A DNA stretch of 64,000 nt from NCBI GenBank assembly GCA_964036295.1, contig OZ038463.1:13321274-13385273 (forward strand), read 5' to 3'. Shown here in pieces: positions 27,914 through 38,399 of the stretch. A model generated the notes under the pieces. That model saw only the letters and a list, made by a program, of their open reading frames with translations. It did not search any database and was not told the DNA's origin. How positions within the stretch are numbered: the first letter of the stretch is position 1; every line of letters begins with the position of its first letter. Source of the DNA: Plumapathes pennacea (taxonomy: Eukaryota > Cnidaria > Anthozoa > Antipatharia > Myriopathidae). Made by a program: the position numbers and the translations under genes.

Positions 27914-28933
27914 TTAGTCTCGTTTCTTACATTCTCCACACTCGTGTCTCTTCCTATCATGTTTACAAATTCCTTTTCCTTTACATTCCTTGCAATAATA
28001 CCTTCTCGTGTTATGTTCGCAAATTATTGATCCCTTCTTATCTTTACAACCCATGCAAGCGTATCTTCTCTTTCCATGTTCACAAATTCCTTTTCCGTGA
28101 CATTTTACACAATAATATTTTCTTTCATTATGTCTACAAATTCCTCTTCCTCTACACAATTTACATAAATATTCTTGTACGCCATGTTCACAAATGCCCT
28201 TTCCTTTACAATTTTTACATAAGTATCTAATCCTATTATGTTCACAAATTCCGTTTCCGTGACAATCTTTACATACATGTTTAGAAACGTTGTGTTCACA
28301 AATTCCGCTTCCGTGACAATCTTTGCATAAATATTTTACTTTATTATGTTCACAAATTCCAGTTCCGTTGCAATCTTTGCACAAATATCTCCTTTTACCA
28401 TGTTCACAAATTCCGTTTCCATCACAATCTTTGCAAAAATACCTTTCTACATTGTGTACACAAATTCCGTTTCCATCACAATCTTTACAAACGTATCTCT
28501 TTCTTCCATGTTCACAAAATGTTGATCCACCACATTTCTTGCAAATCCACTTATATTGATTATGTTCACAAAAACTTGAACCACCACATTCTCTACAATA
28601 TCTCCTTATTTTATCATGTTCACAAATTCCTTTTCCCTTACAATTTTTACAAACGTATCTCCTTCTTCCATGTTCACAAAAACTTGAACCGCCACATTCT
28701 CTACAATCTCGTTTAATCCTATTATGACAACATAGTTTGTGCCCTTTGCGTCTTAAAATAGGCTCAACTCCCTCTGGAAGAAAAGTTCTCGGTTTGGGAA
28801 TCGGCTTTTCTCGAATTTCTTGCCCTTGTACCTTTGAAATCGCTTCTTCGAGCTCTTTCTTAGTCATCTTCCACCTTCCCTTAATGTTAAGATCTTTGGC
28901 AATGCCCCTTCTTAATTGGTCTAACGTAGTCAT
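27914..28933 (-). CDS. Right-end TIR-encoded protein with 15 CxH-x6-CxxC repeats
   Basis: 339 residues from ATG 28933, preceded by AATATACAAAAT as in the left-end copy. Residues 1-59 are the SAP/Rho-N-like domain and proline-rich linker encoded by the terminal repeat. From about residue 68 on there are fifteen repeats of 18 residues with the pattern C-x-H-x6-C-x2-C-x5, for example CEHGKRRYLCKDCNGTGI. One unit near the C-terminus has a 3-residue insertion (CKDKKGSII). Three cysteines and one histidine per repeat suggest one zinc ion each, making a long zinc-bound rod that may bind nucleic acid or protein. I recall similar repeats from algal, oomycete and giant-virus proteins, but have not checked. 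Repeats vary enough not to be recent amplification. Confidence 0.85.
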   Translation of the reverse strand: MTTLDQLRRGIAKDLNIKGRWKMTKKELEEAISKVQGQEIREKPIPKPRTFLPEGVEPILRRKGHKLCCHNRIKRDCRECGGSSFCEHGRRRYVCKNCKGKGICEHDKIRRYCRECGGSSFCEHNQYKWICKKCGGSTFCEHGRKRYVCKDCDGNGICVHNVERYFCKDCDGNGICEHGKRRYLCKDCNGTGICEHNKVKYLCKDCHGSGICEHNVSKHVCKDCHGNGICEHNRIRYLCKNCKGKGICEHGVQEYLCKLCRGRGICRHNERKYYCVKCHGKGICEHGKRRYACMGCKDKKGSIICEHNTRRYYCKECKGKGICKHDRKRHECGECKKRD

Positions 28934-29195
28934 ATTTTGTATATTAATTCTTTTCCTTAAGTAATTTTTTTGAAAAATCAATTTTTTATTTATTTCTTAA
29001 TTTAGCCTATTATCAGGCTCTTCGGTTCTGGCTCATCGTAAAACTCTCTTTTTTTTCTGGCTCAATCTTAAAAAACAAATTCCGCCTATTAATAAGCCTT
29101 TATAAGTTTAAGGGGTTGTTCTTTATGGTGACACACGCGCGAGGTGAGGTGTTAGCCCTAGGGCTATGAGCTAGAACCGGGGCTTTCTATCTACT
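28757..29195 (-). repeat. Right terminal inverted repeat, 439 bp
   Basis: Mirror of 11188-11626, differing at one base by eye. It holds the promoter and first 59 codons of the minus-strand zinc-repeat gene. The near-perfect match indicates recent transposition or ongoing gene conversion between the ends. Confidence 0.95.
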
Positions 29196-29200
29196 GATGT
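29196..29200. repeat. Target-site duplication GATGT, right copy
   Basis: Exact match to 11183-11187, immediately outside the right inverted repeat. Confidence 0.8.
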
Positions 29201-32200
29201 GGATCTACGCACAGGCTCCCCAATCTTACTGTATGAGTTGAAAAAAAAAAAAAGTTTTCAAATTAAAGAAATACTTCACCTATGTTGTTCATTGTGTGCT
29301 TTTATTCCTTGTGTATCATTTCTGGGCAGTTTCAAGCCGTTTTGAGCGATTTTCATCTGGTGCTGATTCAGTCTGTATATACGAGGCGCTTTGCCGAGTT
29401 ATAGACGTTAACGACGTTTGATATTAAAAACTCACATGTAGGGTAGTCTTTTAGAATACAATAATTCAAGATGAAGATTCATTTGAACATTAGTCAATAT
29501 ATACATAGTACCTTTCCTTCGCGAAGCCATCTGCGATCTGCATTGTAGAAAATAATTTGTCTAGCGTCCATGGTTTCAGTGACCGACGAACAGTCGAAAT
29601 GGAATATGGCGACTGCTTCAGTATTACAGTTGCTCGGATTAGACCGACGTGTCAGCCCACGGGCAGCCTACAGAGCGTGACGTCATGGTGGATCGGCTAG
29701 TAGAGATTGGTATGAGTCACATTTTACACGAAAATATAATAGATTTTACTCTAAAATTGGTCAAGTAACAGAACAAGTCCTTAGTTACTGTTTAGGACGA
29801 GTTTCGTCGCCATTTTCGTGATACACTTGACTATATTATACAGACATGCATAAACAGTCAGCGTCAACTATTCGTCGCTAAAATGACGCCAAATCGCCTC
29901 GGAACTCATCTTAAACGGTAACGGCCGGCAACTAAAGACTTGTGTTCTGTTTTTTGATCAATTATTAAAAAGTAAGGTGTATTATATTTTCGTGTTAAAG
30001 ACTCGTACAAATCCTTGTTAGCCGCCTGAACTATACTTATGACGGCTAGCCCCTGTGTGAGCTGCTTGTGCGGCCTATGACATACAAACTGAAGTGCGAG
30101 CCACCAACCAGGAGCCGTCAAGAAACCATTCTTTCGCCGCGGTATATATAGTGAAAGCTCTTGATGCCAATATTATTTTCAGTTCTCTCAGTATTGCGGA
30201 ACTGACTTTTCCGTGTCAGTCATTTTTCAAGTCAGCGGTCGTCATTGCAAATTGCACAAATAAACAGCTGATTCAACGTTGTAAAACCTCAAGGCTTGGC
30301 CAGGCAACTCAAAACCTGGGCTCGTTACTCAAGTGTAAGCTAGTTCGATATATTTTCTACGGGGCTTGCACACATGCACGCTACAAATTGTAGTTAAAAG
30401 ACGCAGATCATTTTCATTTACAGGTAAACGGCTGGTTTGACTTTTAATGGTACGACTTTAGGTTTATTCTTGGTAGAAACATGTGTCATGTCTCCCCGTT
30501 CTAATCGATTGTGTCCATGATAATGGATTAAAAGAATCATTTTTCAAAGTATAATCTGTGAAGGGTTTTCTGAAAATTGGGTGTACAGAGAGACTGGTTA
30601 TTTCGAGCATGAGAACGGTTTAAGTTAGTTCTAGTCAATACAGATGTTAGGATTATTATAGCACTTGGCCTCTCCAACGGGCTCCTGCAGATTTTGAGCT
30701 CAAAACGGTGCCATTTTCCAAAACTTTGTATCTATCTTTTTTGTCGATATCATCTTCCAAAATTGATGATCTGGACTAAGACCAATGGTTAATTTCTAAT
30801 GTTCAGTGTAAAACTAAGTTATAAAACTATATTGCAGTTTACAAAGTCCTCATATCCCACTCCTATGCCCGTATACCCCACTTGAGTGACTTCAACTACG
30901 AATCCCTAGGTAATATGATGCACTTAATTTTGGTCTTCACAACAGTATAAATTTAAATCTCGCGGTTAAAGCACAAAAAGCTGTTCCTCGATTTGATGTA
31001 TAAACCTTTTTTTACTTGACGGGTAAGGTTACGGGAGGAGAATGAGGAACGTGAACTAACTCAATGTTTACTTAAAAATCTGCAAAAAGTTATTACTGAT
31101 TACTGAAGCCTTGTTCTAATTGCCAAAATGCAACAACAGTATCCAAGGCGAGAAACAGTGACCATTTTTTCAAACAACAACTGAATATTTACCGTAAATC
31201 CTCAAATAGGCGCCCCCCAACCTCGAATAAACGGCCCCTCGAGTAAGCACCCCTCCTCTCTGCCAAAGTTTGAAATAAGCGTCTCCCCTCCCCTAGTTCT
31301 CATATGTGCGGCTTGGAAGAGTTAAGAATTGACTTTGAGACAGGCCTCTCAGGCTGTCGCACTGCCCAGTCCAGGATGCCTGAGAGTAAAGACCTCGAGA
31401 ATTAGTCGAGGTGTATACCTTCCTGTCAAGCAGCCTTGGGTGTCATCTTTCTTAGGTGAGCCGTGTCCAACTCTTTGCACTTCTTAATGCTGTTCTTTCC
31501 CATTTTTGTCGTGTAGGCTTTGAATACCTTTTGCCCTTTCTTGTCTTCTGACACGTCACTTCTGTATTAACTTGTATTTTAAAGGGTCAGGACCCTTGTC
31601 ATGGCATTCGTCGTAAACACGTGACGCGTTTGGCGAACCAACGAAACGAAAATAATTAGGAAGTGTGTCGCTATTAGACGAATAGATGGCCTACGTTATG
31701 TTGTTGTTTATGGGCAAACGTTACAGATATAAATGACTGTCTGGCTACAATAGGGGGGAGGGGGGGAAGCGCCCCCGCCTTACCTTAATTTGAGATGTAT
31801 GCGCCTCGGGCGCTTACTCGAGGATTTACGGTATCTCAAAAATCTTGGTAAACAAACTGCAGGGTTTCACTGGTCAAGTACAAACTTGAAAGCTTGATTT
31901 ATTAGTTCATTACATTTTAAGCAAAGCCTCTTTTTCTTGCGAAAAGGCTGCAAGCAGGTCCAAACCGGACTTTCGATTGACTTTCGTAAAACAGAACTAC
32001 CAAACAATTAACAGTACCAACCACAGAGGCTATAAACACTTTCAACCACCCAAAAGCAGAAGTAATTTGTTTTACTCTGGACAAGGAACCAATGAGCAGC
32101 GAAAGAAAGAAAGAAGAAGAAAAAATGAAAACCATAGCCACTTGCTTGTCCACAATTAGATTTGCTGTAGATCGGCTGTAGATAATGGCCTAAATCACGT

Positions 32201-32336
32201 TTTTATATAGTGGGTCCAGAAAACAGGTAAACGTAAATGCCCCGAACTGTTGACATGATCCTGTTTCTGACCACTATTAAATTTATGGTCATCATCAACA
32301 AGCCTCATGATTCTCGCCTCAGTCCATTTCTGCCGT
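29201..32336. other. Host intergenic DNA
   Basis: Apart from the MITE at 31191-31832, I see nothing definite. A minus-strand frame at 31917-32153 encodes 78 residues with two hydrophobic stretches (VAMVFIFSSSFFLSLLIGSL; VFIASVVGTVNCLVVLFY), but it lies just past the kinase gene's stop and has no other support; it may be 3' untranslated sequence. A run of A at 29241-29254 is unremarkable. Confidence 0.4.
31191..31832. mobile_element. MITE with ACCGTAAATCCTC ends
   Basis: The element begins ACCGTAAATCCTCAAATAGGCGCC and ends GGGCGCTTACTCGAGGATTTACGGT, giving inverted repeats of about 13 bp followed by related words (AGGCGCCCC/GGCGCTTA). The interior is non-coding. A related design (ACCGTAAAATTCCGAAAATAAGCCCC) appears at 59422-59866. 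Confidence 0.75.
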
Positions 32337-34867
32337 TTATCTCGGTCCCAGTTTCTCCACTTCCCGCAGTACATCAGCCATAGCCGGTCGCATCTTTGGG
32401 TCCGCGCAAACACAACTGGTTACCACGCTCTTCAAGCCAGGGTTAGATACTCGGTCAATCTGAGCTAGTTGTCCTTGGAGGGAGGGAAGTTGACGGATAC
32501 ACATTTCGCACAATAACATGCCAAAGCTGTAAACATCCATCTGGGAGAGAAAATTGTCAACTGCGTGAAATTATGGAAATACTAAAATTCACCGATACTG
32601 TAGTAAGAGGCATAGAAGAAATGCAATCTTGACGTCACTACACAAAGAATGCAATATTACTAATTAAAGAGACAAATTACGTAGTCCATACCTTAGGAGA
32701 CTGTTCTTGAACCTGCTGGGCTTCGGGAGCAACGTACAGCGGCGCCCCCGGATTAGCAGTTCCACACCGACGCATGAAGTTCGCCGTTCCGTAGTCAGAC
32801 AGTTTCGCCCGCCAACAGTCTCCTCCTCGCCACAGGAGCACGTTTGCGCTGCTGACGTCACGGTGAATGATGGGCGATGGACCACTCAGGTGCAAGTAAT
32901 TCAACCCTCGGCTGACGTCTGAAGCAATCGAGATGATTTCTTCTTCAGTTAGACTTCTTTGGTTCAGGAGGCTTCTTAAGCTTGTATCCAGCAGCTCGGT
33001 TACAAGAAGTGCCGGGCCGTCGTCCGTAGTCGCACCGATAAACTGTAGCAGACATGGATGGCGGCAGCGAGATGCCATCTGCATTTCTCGTTTGAATAAC
33101 TCCCTGTTGTAGTCCGACAGAATGAGGTCGTGGATTCTTTTTACAGCTACTTTGGTGCCGCGGAACAAACCAACGTTTACAGTCGCCCAGGCCCCTTTAC
33201 CCAAACATTGTTCAGTCACGTGAACTTCATCTCGCTGGATTGTCCAATCAACGGCCGGCGGGTTTAGGCGAAGTAGGTTAATCCGCTCGCGCTCAAAGTT
33301 TTCCCGCGCTTCTCGAAGTTCGCGTGCCAGCGTCTCTTTCGCGGCGTTCGTTTCGTGCAGCTCCGCTCTGAGGTTTAACAACTTTCTGTCTTTTATGCTG
33401 CAACATTGCTTCAGTGTTTCGATCAAGGCATCTGCACCGTCTGTAGTGTACTTCTGTGAAACCAGGCCATGGGCCAAGCCCGGTCTCACCGGCAGGAAAT
33501 CCCCTCTGTCCTCTGGTATTTTCTCAGGCGAATCTTTTGCATTCTCGGAATGCCATGGACGAAAACTTTCGAAGACGTCCAAGTTGGGCTCTGCGTGTTA
33601 GTGACATAGTTTGAACTGATTAGCAAAAATTATTTGTGATCACTGTACTTTCTCTAACTGATCTGATTCATCCAGATTAAAACATAGAGTAAACCCTTTA
33701 AGGAGACCCTCTCACCGTAGATGCTTTGCGCGCCCAGTGACTGACGGCGGCCATTTTCGTATCGTACGAAAATGGTGGATCAGTCATGTTTTTCTATGTA
33801 TTGTATAAGGCCAGCAGCGACAGTCAGATTGATCATTCATAACGTGGGCGCTTCAGAAAAGTCGAGCTCCGGATGTAAATACAAACATGGGCGCGCAAAG
33901 CATCTACGATGAGAGGGGTCTCTTTAATACCCAAGAGTACTTGCAGAGTCCGTGTCTATCCGTGTCCCACCTGTGTAAGGTCATGCCTTATAAATTTGTC
34001 GATCTGACCTGGTGTACGCTCGCCCACCTTATACCTCGTTCACACCAGCGCGTAAACCTGTTTAAAAGGTGTTTAATAAAACTTGTTTAGTTCGGTCGGC
34101 CGTTCACAATGCACGCACGGCAAAACTAAACTGGTTTAAAACCCGTCCAACTAAACAACCTGTGCGAGGTGGTGTAAAGTATTGTGTAATTAACACAAAA
34201 TCAAAACAGGTTTCAGAAAACGCAGTCTAGTAAACTTGGTTTAATTAAACAGGTCTTGTTGGTGTGAATAGAGTATTAGTTTCACAACATCAACTAACAC
34301 CATTACCATTGTACTGACCTGTCGGAGGACGGTCTGCTTCTGCGGGTTTTGTGGTCGGCGGTCTTCCCTCAAAGTCATCTTCACTCAGAGCAGCTCCAAT
34401 TGGCACAAACAGGGCGTGGTTTTTGAGGCACGTGAAGTGTCGTACACCAGATCGCATTCCATTGCCTGACCCTTGTGGTTCATCCTAAGTATGGAAGAGA
34501 CTGAGATCGTGAAAAACCTAAAACAGCTGCAGAAAAACCTATCGTTTCACTGTTTTGTATCATGATTTCTGTCGTCAGTGCAAATCCTACCCGTCTCCTC
34601 TACTGACCGACGTGTTGCATTCATTTCAACAAAAGGCTACGGGTACATGTCGAAATGCAATTGAGGGAAGGGAGTGAGCGGCTTCTGCTAACACGAAAAG
34701 AAGGACATCAACTTAGTGTTTGTGTGAATAAAGCATGTTCAGGTTGAACAGAATTGTCAAAAATAAAACCTAAATATATGGCCACAGTCAAACGAAAGCT
34801 CTTGATGACACGATCGTATTTTCAACGAGCTGCTTTATAGCTCTCAGGCGAGTCGTGTATAAATAGG

Positions 34868-34898
<31 letters not shown>

Positions 34899-35963
34899 GA
34901 TGAGTGTATTTTCATTGCAGTCAGCGGAGCGGAATTTAAAACCTTTGACTACACTTGGAGTATATATCACTGGTATAAGGGAAGATCATTAATCAATCTA
35001 CATACCAGCTCTATTCCAAGAATAATGTTTCCTCGCTTGTCTTTTTGGCTGGAAATGTAGCGAACGCTGCCACGAAGCATGCGCTCCCTCGAGTCAAACG
35101 CCACTACACGCTGATTCAACTCCAGCGGCCGTCGACCCTCGGCTACCGGAGTTTCTGAAGGCCTCACGTCTGACACCTGGTCAACCTTACGATCTACAGC
35201 CGGTTCAGGGATCATTGGTGGAGGGAGGCCAAGAGATAACTCTGGCAAGGAGAAATCCCGTGAAAGTGTCGCGCCCCTTTCCGTTCCTCTTTCAGTCCAC
35301 GGGCGGGGTATATCATCAAACGAGCTTCTGTAATCTGAAGAGTCTGACTGATGTTTTCGTCTAGCTCTAGGGACCAGAACATAATCTTCTTCTTTCTCAG
35401 GTATCGTTACTCGAACAGGGTCTGAAGGGCGTTTCGGAAGTCTCCGCCGGGCGCTCTGTCCCTCAGACGCAGTCACGACCGGAGCGGTATCAAGAGGGTT
35501 CAATGACTCCCTCCGAGGTTCCCTCGTAATAGCCGCAACCCGACTGGTTTCTGGACTGTTTCTTTCCACAGCAGGAGGCTTTTTTCTAACTCGCACGTTT
35601 CTTCGACGTATGTCAGGAAGTGTCCGCGCCTCTGTGATGTCCGAACACTCCGTATTTTCGAATAAAAGCGTTCGTTTCTTGATTGGATTTGTACTGTTTT
35701 CGCTGACATTCACTTCGGCTGTTTGAGGTTCTCTTTCGGTGGGCGTGGACAATGGTTCACGCGTCGTTGGTATGTTTTCTGTAGTTCGAAGCGCGCGGTG
35801 GTCGCCGGGACGCAAACGTAACTTACTGATGGGTACCAGAACTCTTTTGTCTCTGGACACCAGCGCGCTTGGAACGCTTCTTTGTCTGAAGTACGTCCTC
35901 CCTTTGAACAGAACTGCTCTTTCAGTATCGACACCATGATCTTCCATCTGCAACAACAACAGC

Positions 35964-36003
<40 letters not shown>

Positions 36004-38399
36004 GCAACAACAGCAACAACAACAGTAACAAGGAAACACTTTAATACCACTTTCGAGTCAAACAATGATTAAAATTAATGTCATAGCAACCTCTGCAATT
36101 GTTAAGTACGATATGTAGCACTCAGCATCTGTTCACTGCCATAATAGGCAGTTGATCCAAATATAATTTTTTTATATCTTAAGGTGAAGTAATACGGGCA
36201 ACATTTTCTTGCAACTTGTCGTGCAACAAAGTTGCGTAGCAAGTTGCGACCTGTTGTTGCACGTATTACTACCTACGCACGCAACTTGTTCTGCAACAAA
36301 ATTTCGTGTTGCGAGTTGCGGCAACATGTTGCAAAAAGTAGAAGCCTAGTCTACTTTTTGAAACATGTTGCCGCAACTCGCAACACGAAACTTTGTTGCG
36401 TGCGTAGGTAGTAATACGTGCAACACAGGCCGCAACTTGCTGCGCATAAATGTTGCACGACAAGTTGCACGATTTTGTTGCCCAGGAGAGAATTTGTATC
36501 TTGTATCACAAGGCAATACGACTTATTGGCTGTAGCTACAGACGCGAAAATGCTCGGAAGGACGCTGTAAAAACAAGTCACGAAGGCTTGCACGACATTT
36601 GCTAGCGCGCGTGCAAACGTGAAAACGCGTGTAGACGTTCATGCGTAGTTGTCACTCAGTAACGCTTTGCGTTCAGTGTGTGGGCAAGAGAAATTGCTAA
36701 GCACCAGCTCGCCCATATAAAACGTGATTTTCCATTACTAGACGTGCATTTTGCAGCGAGGTCTTAACTTCTGCGTATACTACGGGGTCCTGCTATAGAA
36801 TGATATTTATATACGCTTCAAATATTTCAAATAATGTACGCGACTTATCCAACAGAAAGCACAAATCCGCACAAAATCAACACTTTGATCTATTTTTATT
36901 TCACTGTCACGAAATGCACATTGGAATGCACAGTTCCACACATAACCGTGAAAGCACAACTCAACCTTCAACTCGAAATATGTTTCCTTTCTGAGTAGTT
37001 TTAATCAGTTCCATGCAAGATCAGACCTTTGGGTTCTTGCCAATGACTATTCGTAGTCTTGTAAACAAATCTTACAGCACCATCAATTTAAATTATTATT
37101 CTAGGAATGCCACAGTGGACAAAAGTAGTCGAGAAATCTTTTGACAGGCGACTGTTTGAGAGCCTCTTCGTATGAGCCCGGTCGTGTGTTCATATGGGAA
37201 ATTTCAGCCCGGGTAACCGAGATAGAGTGTCTATAAAGCAAAAGTTTTTGCCAATTCTTCCATTAAAGCCAAATTAAGAAGCAAGTACATTTCAGACTCG
37301 CATAGTTGAAACATTTTCATCCCGGTTAACCGGGCTGGAGTGTTCATATGAGAAACGGGCCAGCCCGGTTAACCGAGATCCCGGTCGCAAAGACCGAGAT
37401 CTCGGTAACCGGGCTGGCCCGCTATCTCATATGAACACATTGGAATTATAACAAAGGAAATAGTGGGAGGGTGAGATCTCGGTAACCGGGCTCATATGAA
37501 GAGGCCCTTAATGTGGCCTTCCAAGCGACTGTGTAAATATTCCCAATTTCTGTTTTGAACGTGGCCTTCCAAGCGATTGTGTAAATATTTCCAATTTCTG
37601 TCGCCGTTTCGCTGCCATTTCTCTGGTTATCGCCAATAACTCTCATACGTGGAAAATATTTCTTGACTGGATAAAAAGAATCGCGACTGAATAAAAGGAA
37701 TATCGACTGGTTGAAAAAAAATCTCGAATCGTTCAAAAACAAAATCTCGAGTGAATCAAAAGACTTTCGACTAGTTAAAAAAATCTCGATTGGACAAAAA
37801 ATATCTCGACTGGATAAAAAAATCTCGACTGGTCAAAAGATTGCTCGACCTATGAAATATTTCTCGACTACTTTTGTCCACTATGGCATTGGCTCACTCA
37901 ATGAGGCAAAGTTCAATCTCACCTTGAGTTGTACGGAGAACAGTGTCCCACTTACACAATCCACGGGTCCCTTGTACAGAACGACTCCTGGGATTTCATT
38001 CTCAGCATCCCCCAACTTGACGAAAACTAGGCTTCCGTTACCTATTCTCGTTCGACTCGTTTCGAGAAGCTCGCTGTCAGCCAGCACTTCAAGCCGCTCC
38101 GCTCGACATGTTACCGCTGACAGCAACTCGGCCACCTCGTCAGAAATCAACTGGATGTCAGAAAGCAGATACTCAGCTCGAGAATTGTCGCCTGAGCCTG
38201 GCGTGCGTAGGGTAATTCTGCCGTCAGAAAGATGCCTTCCACCGACTGACGCTTCCAGAATTTCGCCGCGGCTCCGACCTCGAAGCACGAAATATTTGTC
38301 TTTCCTACTCGAGGGCCAGGAATTATTTCCATGAACAAAATAAACTGCGAATCGCCACACCACAAAGGCGAAGCCAAGAAACAACGGAAACAGAACCAT
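32337..38399 (-). CDS. CAP-Gly/protein kinase gene, five exons
   Basis: Exons (minus strand): 37923-38399, 35006-35947, 34319-34484, 32692-33590, 32337-32540. All introns have GT...AG ends and the phases join correctly, giving about 895 residues. Residues 1-25 (MVLFPLFLGFAFVVWRF) form a hydrophobic N-terminal segment. CAP-Gly domain 1 (about 120-205) is split by intron 1 (GSLVFVKLGDAENEIPGVVLYKG then FKGRTYF). A long Pro/Arg/Ser-rich region follows. CAP-Gly 2 (about 436-505) spans exons 2-3 (LRGSVRYI, GIEL|DEPQGSG, GVRHFTCLKNHALFVPIG), most like those of CYLD. A coiled coil (about 585-640) precedes a TKL-type kinase (about 650-892) with LGKGAWATVNVG, VAVKRI, HRDVSSANVLL, SDYG (DYG for DFG) and APE. 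The catalytic residues are present. The start ATG is a best guess because the frame is open further upstream. It may link ubiquitin/NF-kB-type or microtubule signalling to phosphorylation, which is inference. Confidence 0.8.
34866..34899. repeat. GATT microsatellite in an intron
   Basis: GATT repeated about eight times within intron 2 of the kinase gene. Confidence 0.9.
35949..36026. repeat. CAA microsatellite at a splice acceptor
   Basis: A nearly pure CAA run (GTT on the coding strand) occupies the polypyrimidine-like region just upstream of exon 2 of the CAP-Gly kinase gene, ending in GTTGCAG, with an exon starting at 35947. Length changes here could affect splicing. Confidence 0.85.
36193..36484. 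mobile_element. Palindromic MITE rich in GTTGC words
   Basis: The two halves are imperfect inverse copies around 36331-36358 (AAAAAGTAG...CTACTTTTT). Each half carries TACCTACGCACGCAAC, CAACACGAAA, and GCAACATGTTGC-type words. It lies in intron 1 of the CAP-Gly kinase gene. Confidence 0.8.
37108..37887. mobile_element. DNA transposon remnant with a nested MITE
   Basis: GCCACAGTGGACAAAAGTAGTCGAGAAAT at the left (from 37109) is matched in inverse by ATTTCTCGACTACTTTTGTCCACTATGGC at the right (to 37887). The right half is an array of degenerate 20-25 bp units of the type ATCTCGACTGGNNAAAAA (about 37660-37860). A second MITE with ends GAGCCTCTTCGTATGAGCCCGG and CCGGGCTCATATGAAGAGGC (37162-37505) is nested inside, with a strong hairpin around 37360-37425. 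The outer element ends 36 bp from the exon 1 splice donor of the kinase gene. Confidence 0.75.

Larger units (their letters stand above)
11188..29195. mobile_element. Polinton/Maverick virus-like transposon, 18.0 kb
   Basis: Inverted repeats of 439 bp (11188-11626 and 28757-29195) start AGTAGATAG, matching the AG...CT ends typical of Polintons, and are flanked by direct repeats GATGT. Between them lie a protein-primed family B DNA polymerase, a retroviral-type integrase, a packaging ATPase and a capsid-protein candidate, the hallmark set of the group. The usual adenain-like protease is not visible. The left third is damaged: a 1.8-kb stretch of foreign-looking sequence (11894-13700) and a broken polymerase. 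The right part is nearly intact. Genes are AT-rich and intronless, in contrast to the intron-rich host genes to the right. Confidence 0.95.

Noticed and set aside
28027-28716. Plus-strand open frames opposite the zinc-repeat gene
   Set aside because: Shadow frames of a repetitive gene; composition dictated by the 54-bp repeat on the other strand.
31917-32153. Two-helix membrane protein gene downstream of the kinase
   Set aside because: Single short frame without leader, splice sites or relatives known to me; more likely 3' flank of the kinase gene.
35950-36039. Poly-leucine, poly-cysteine and similar N-termini upstream of CAP-Gly kinase exon 2
   Set aside because: Translation of the CAA microsatellite in the intron; a clean GTTGCAG acceptor precedes the exon.
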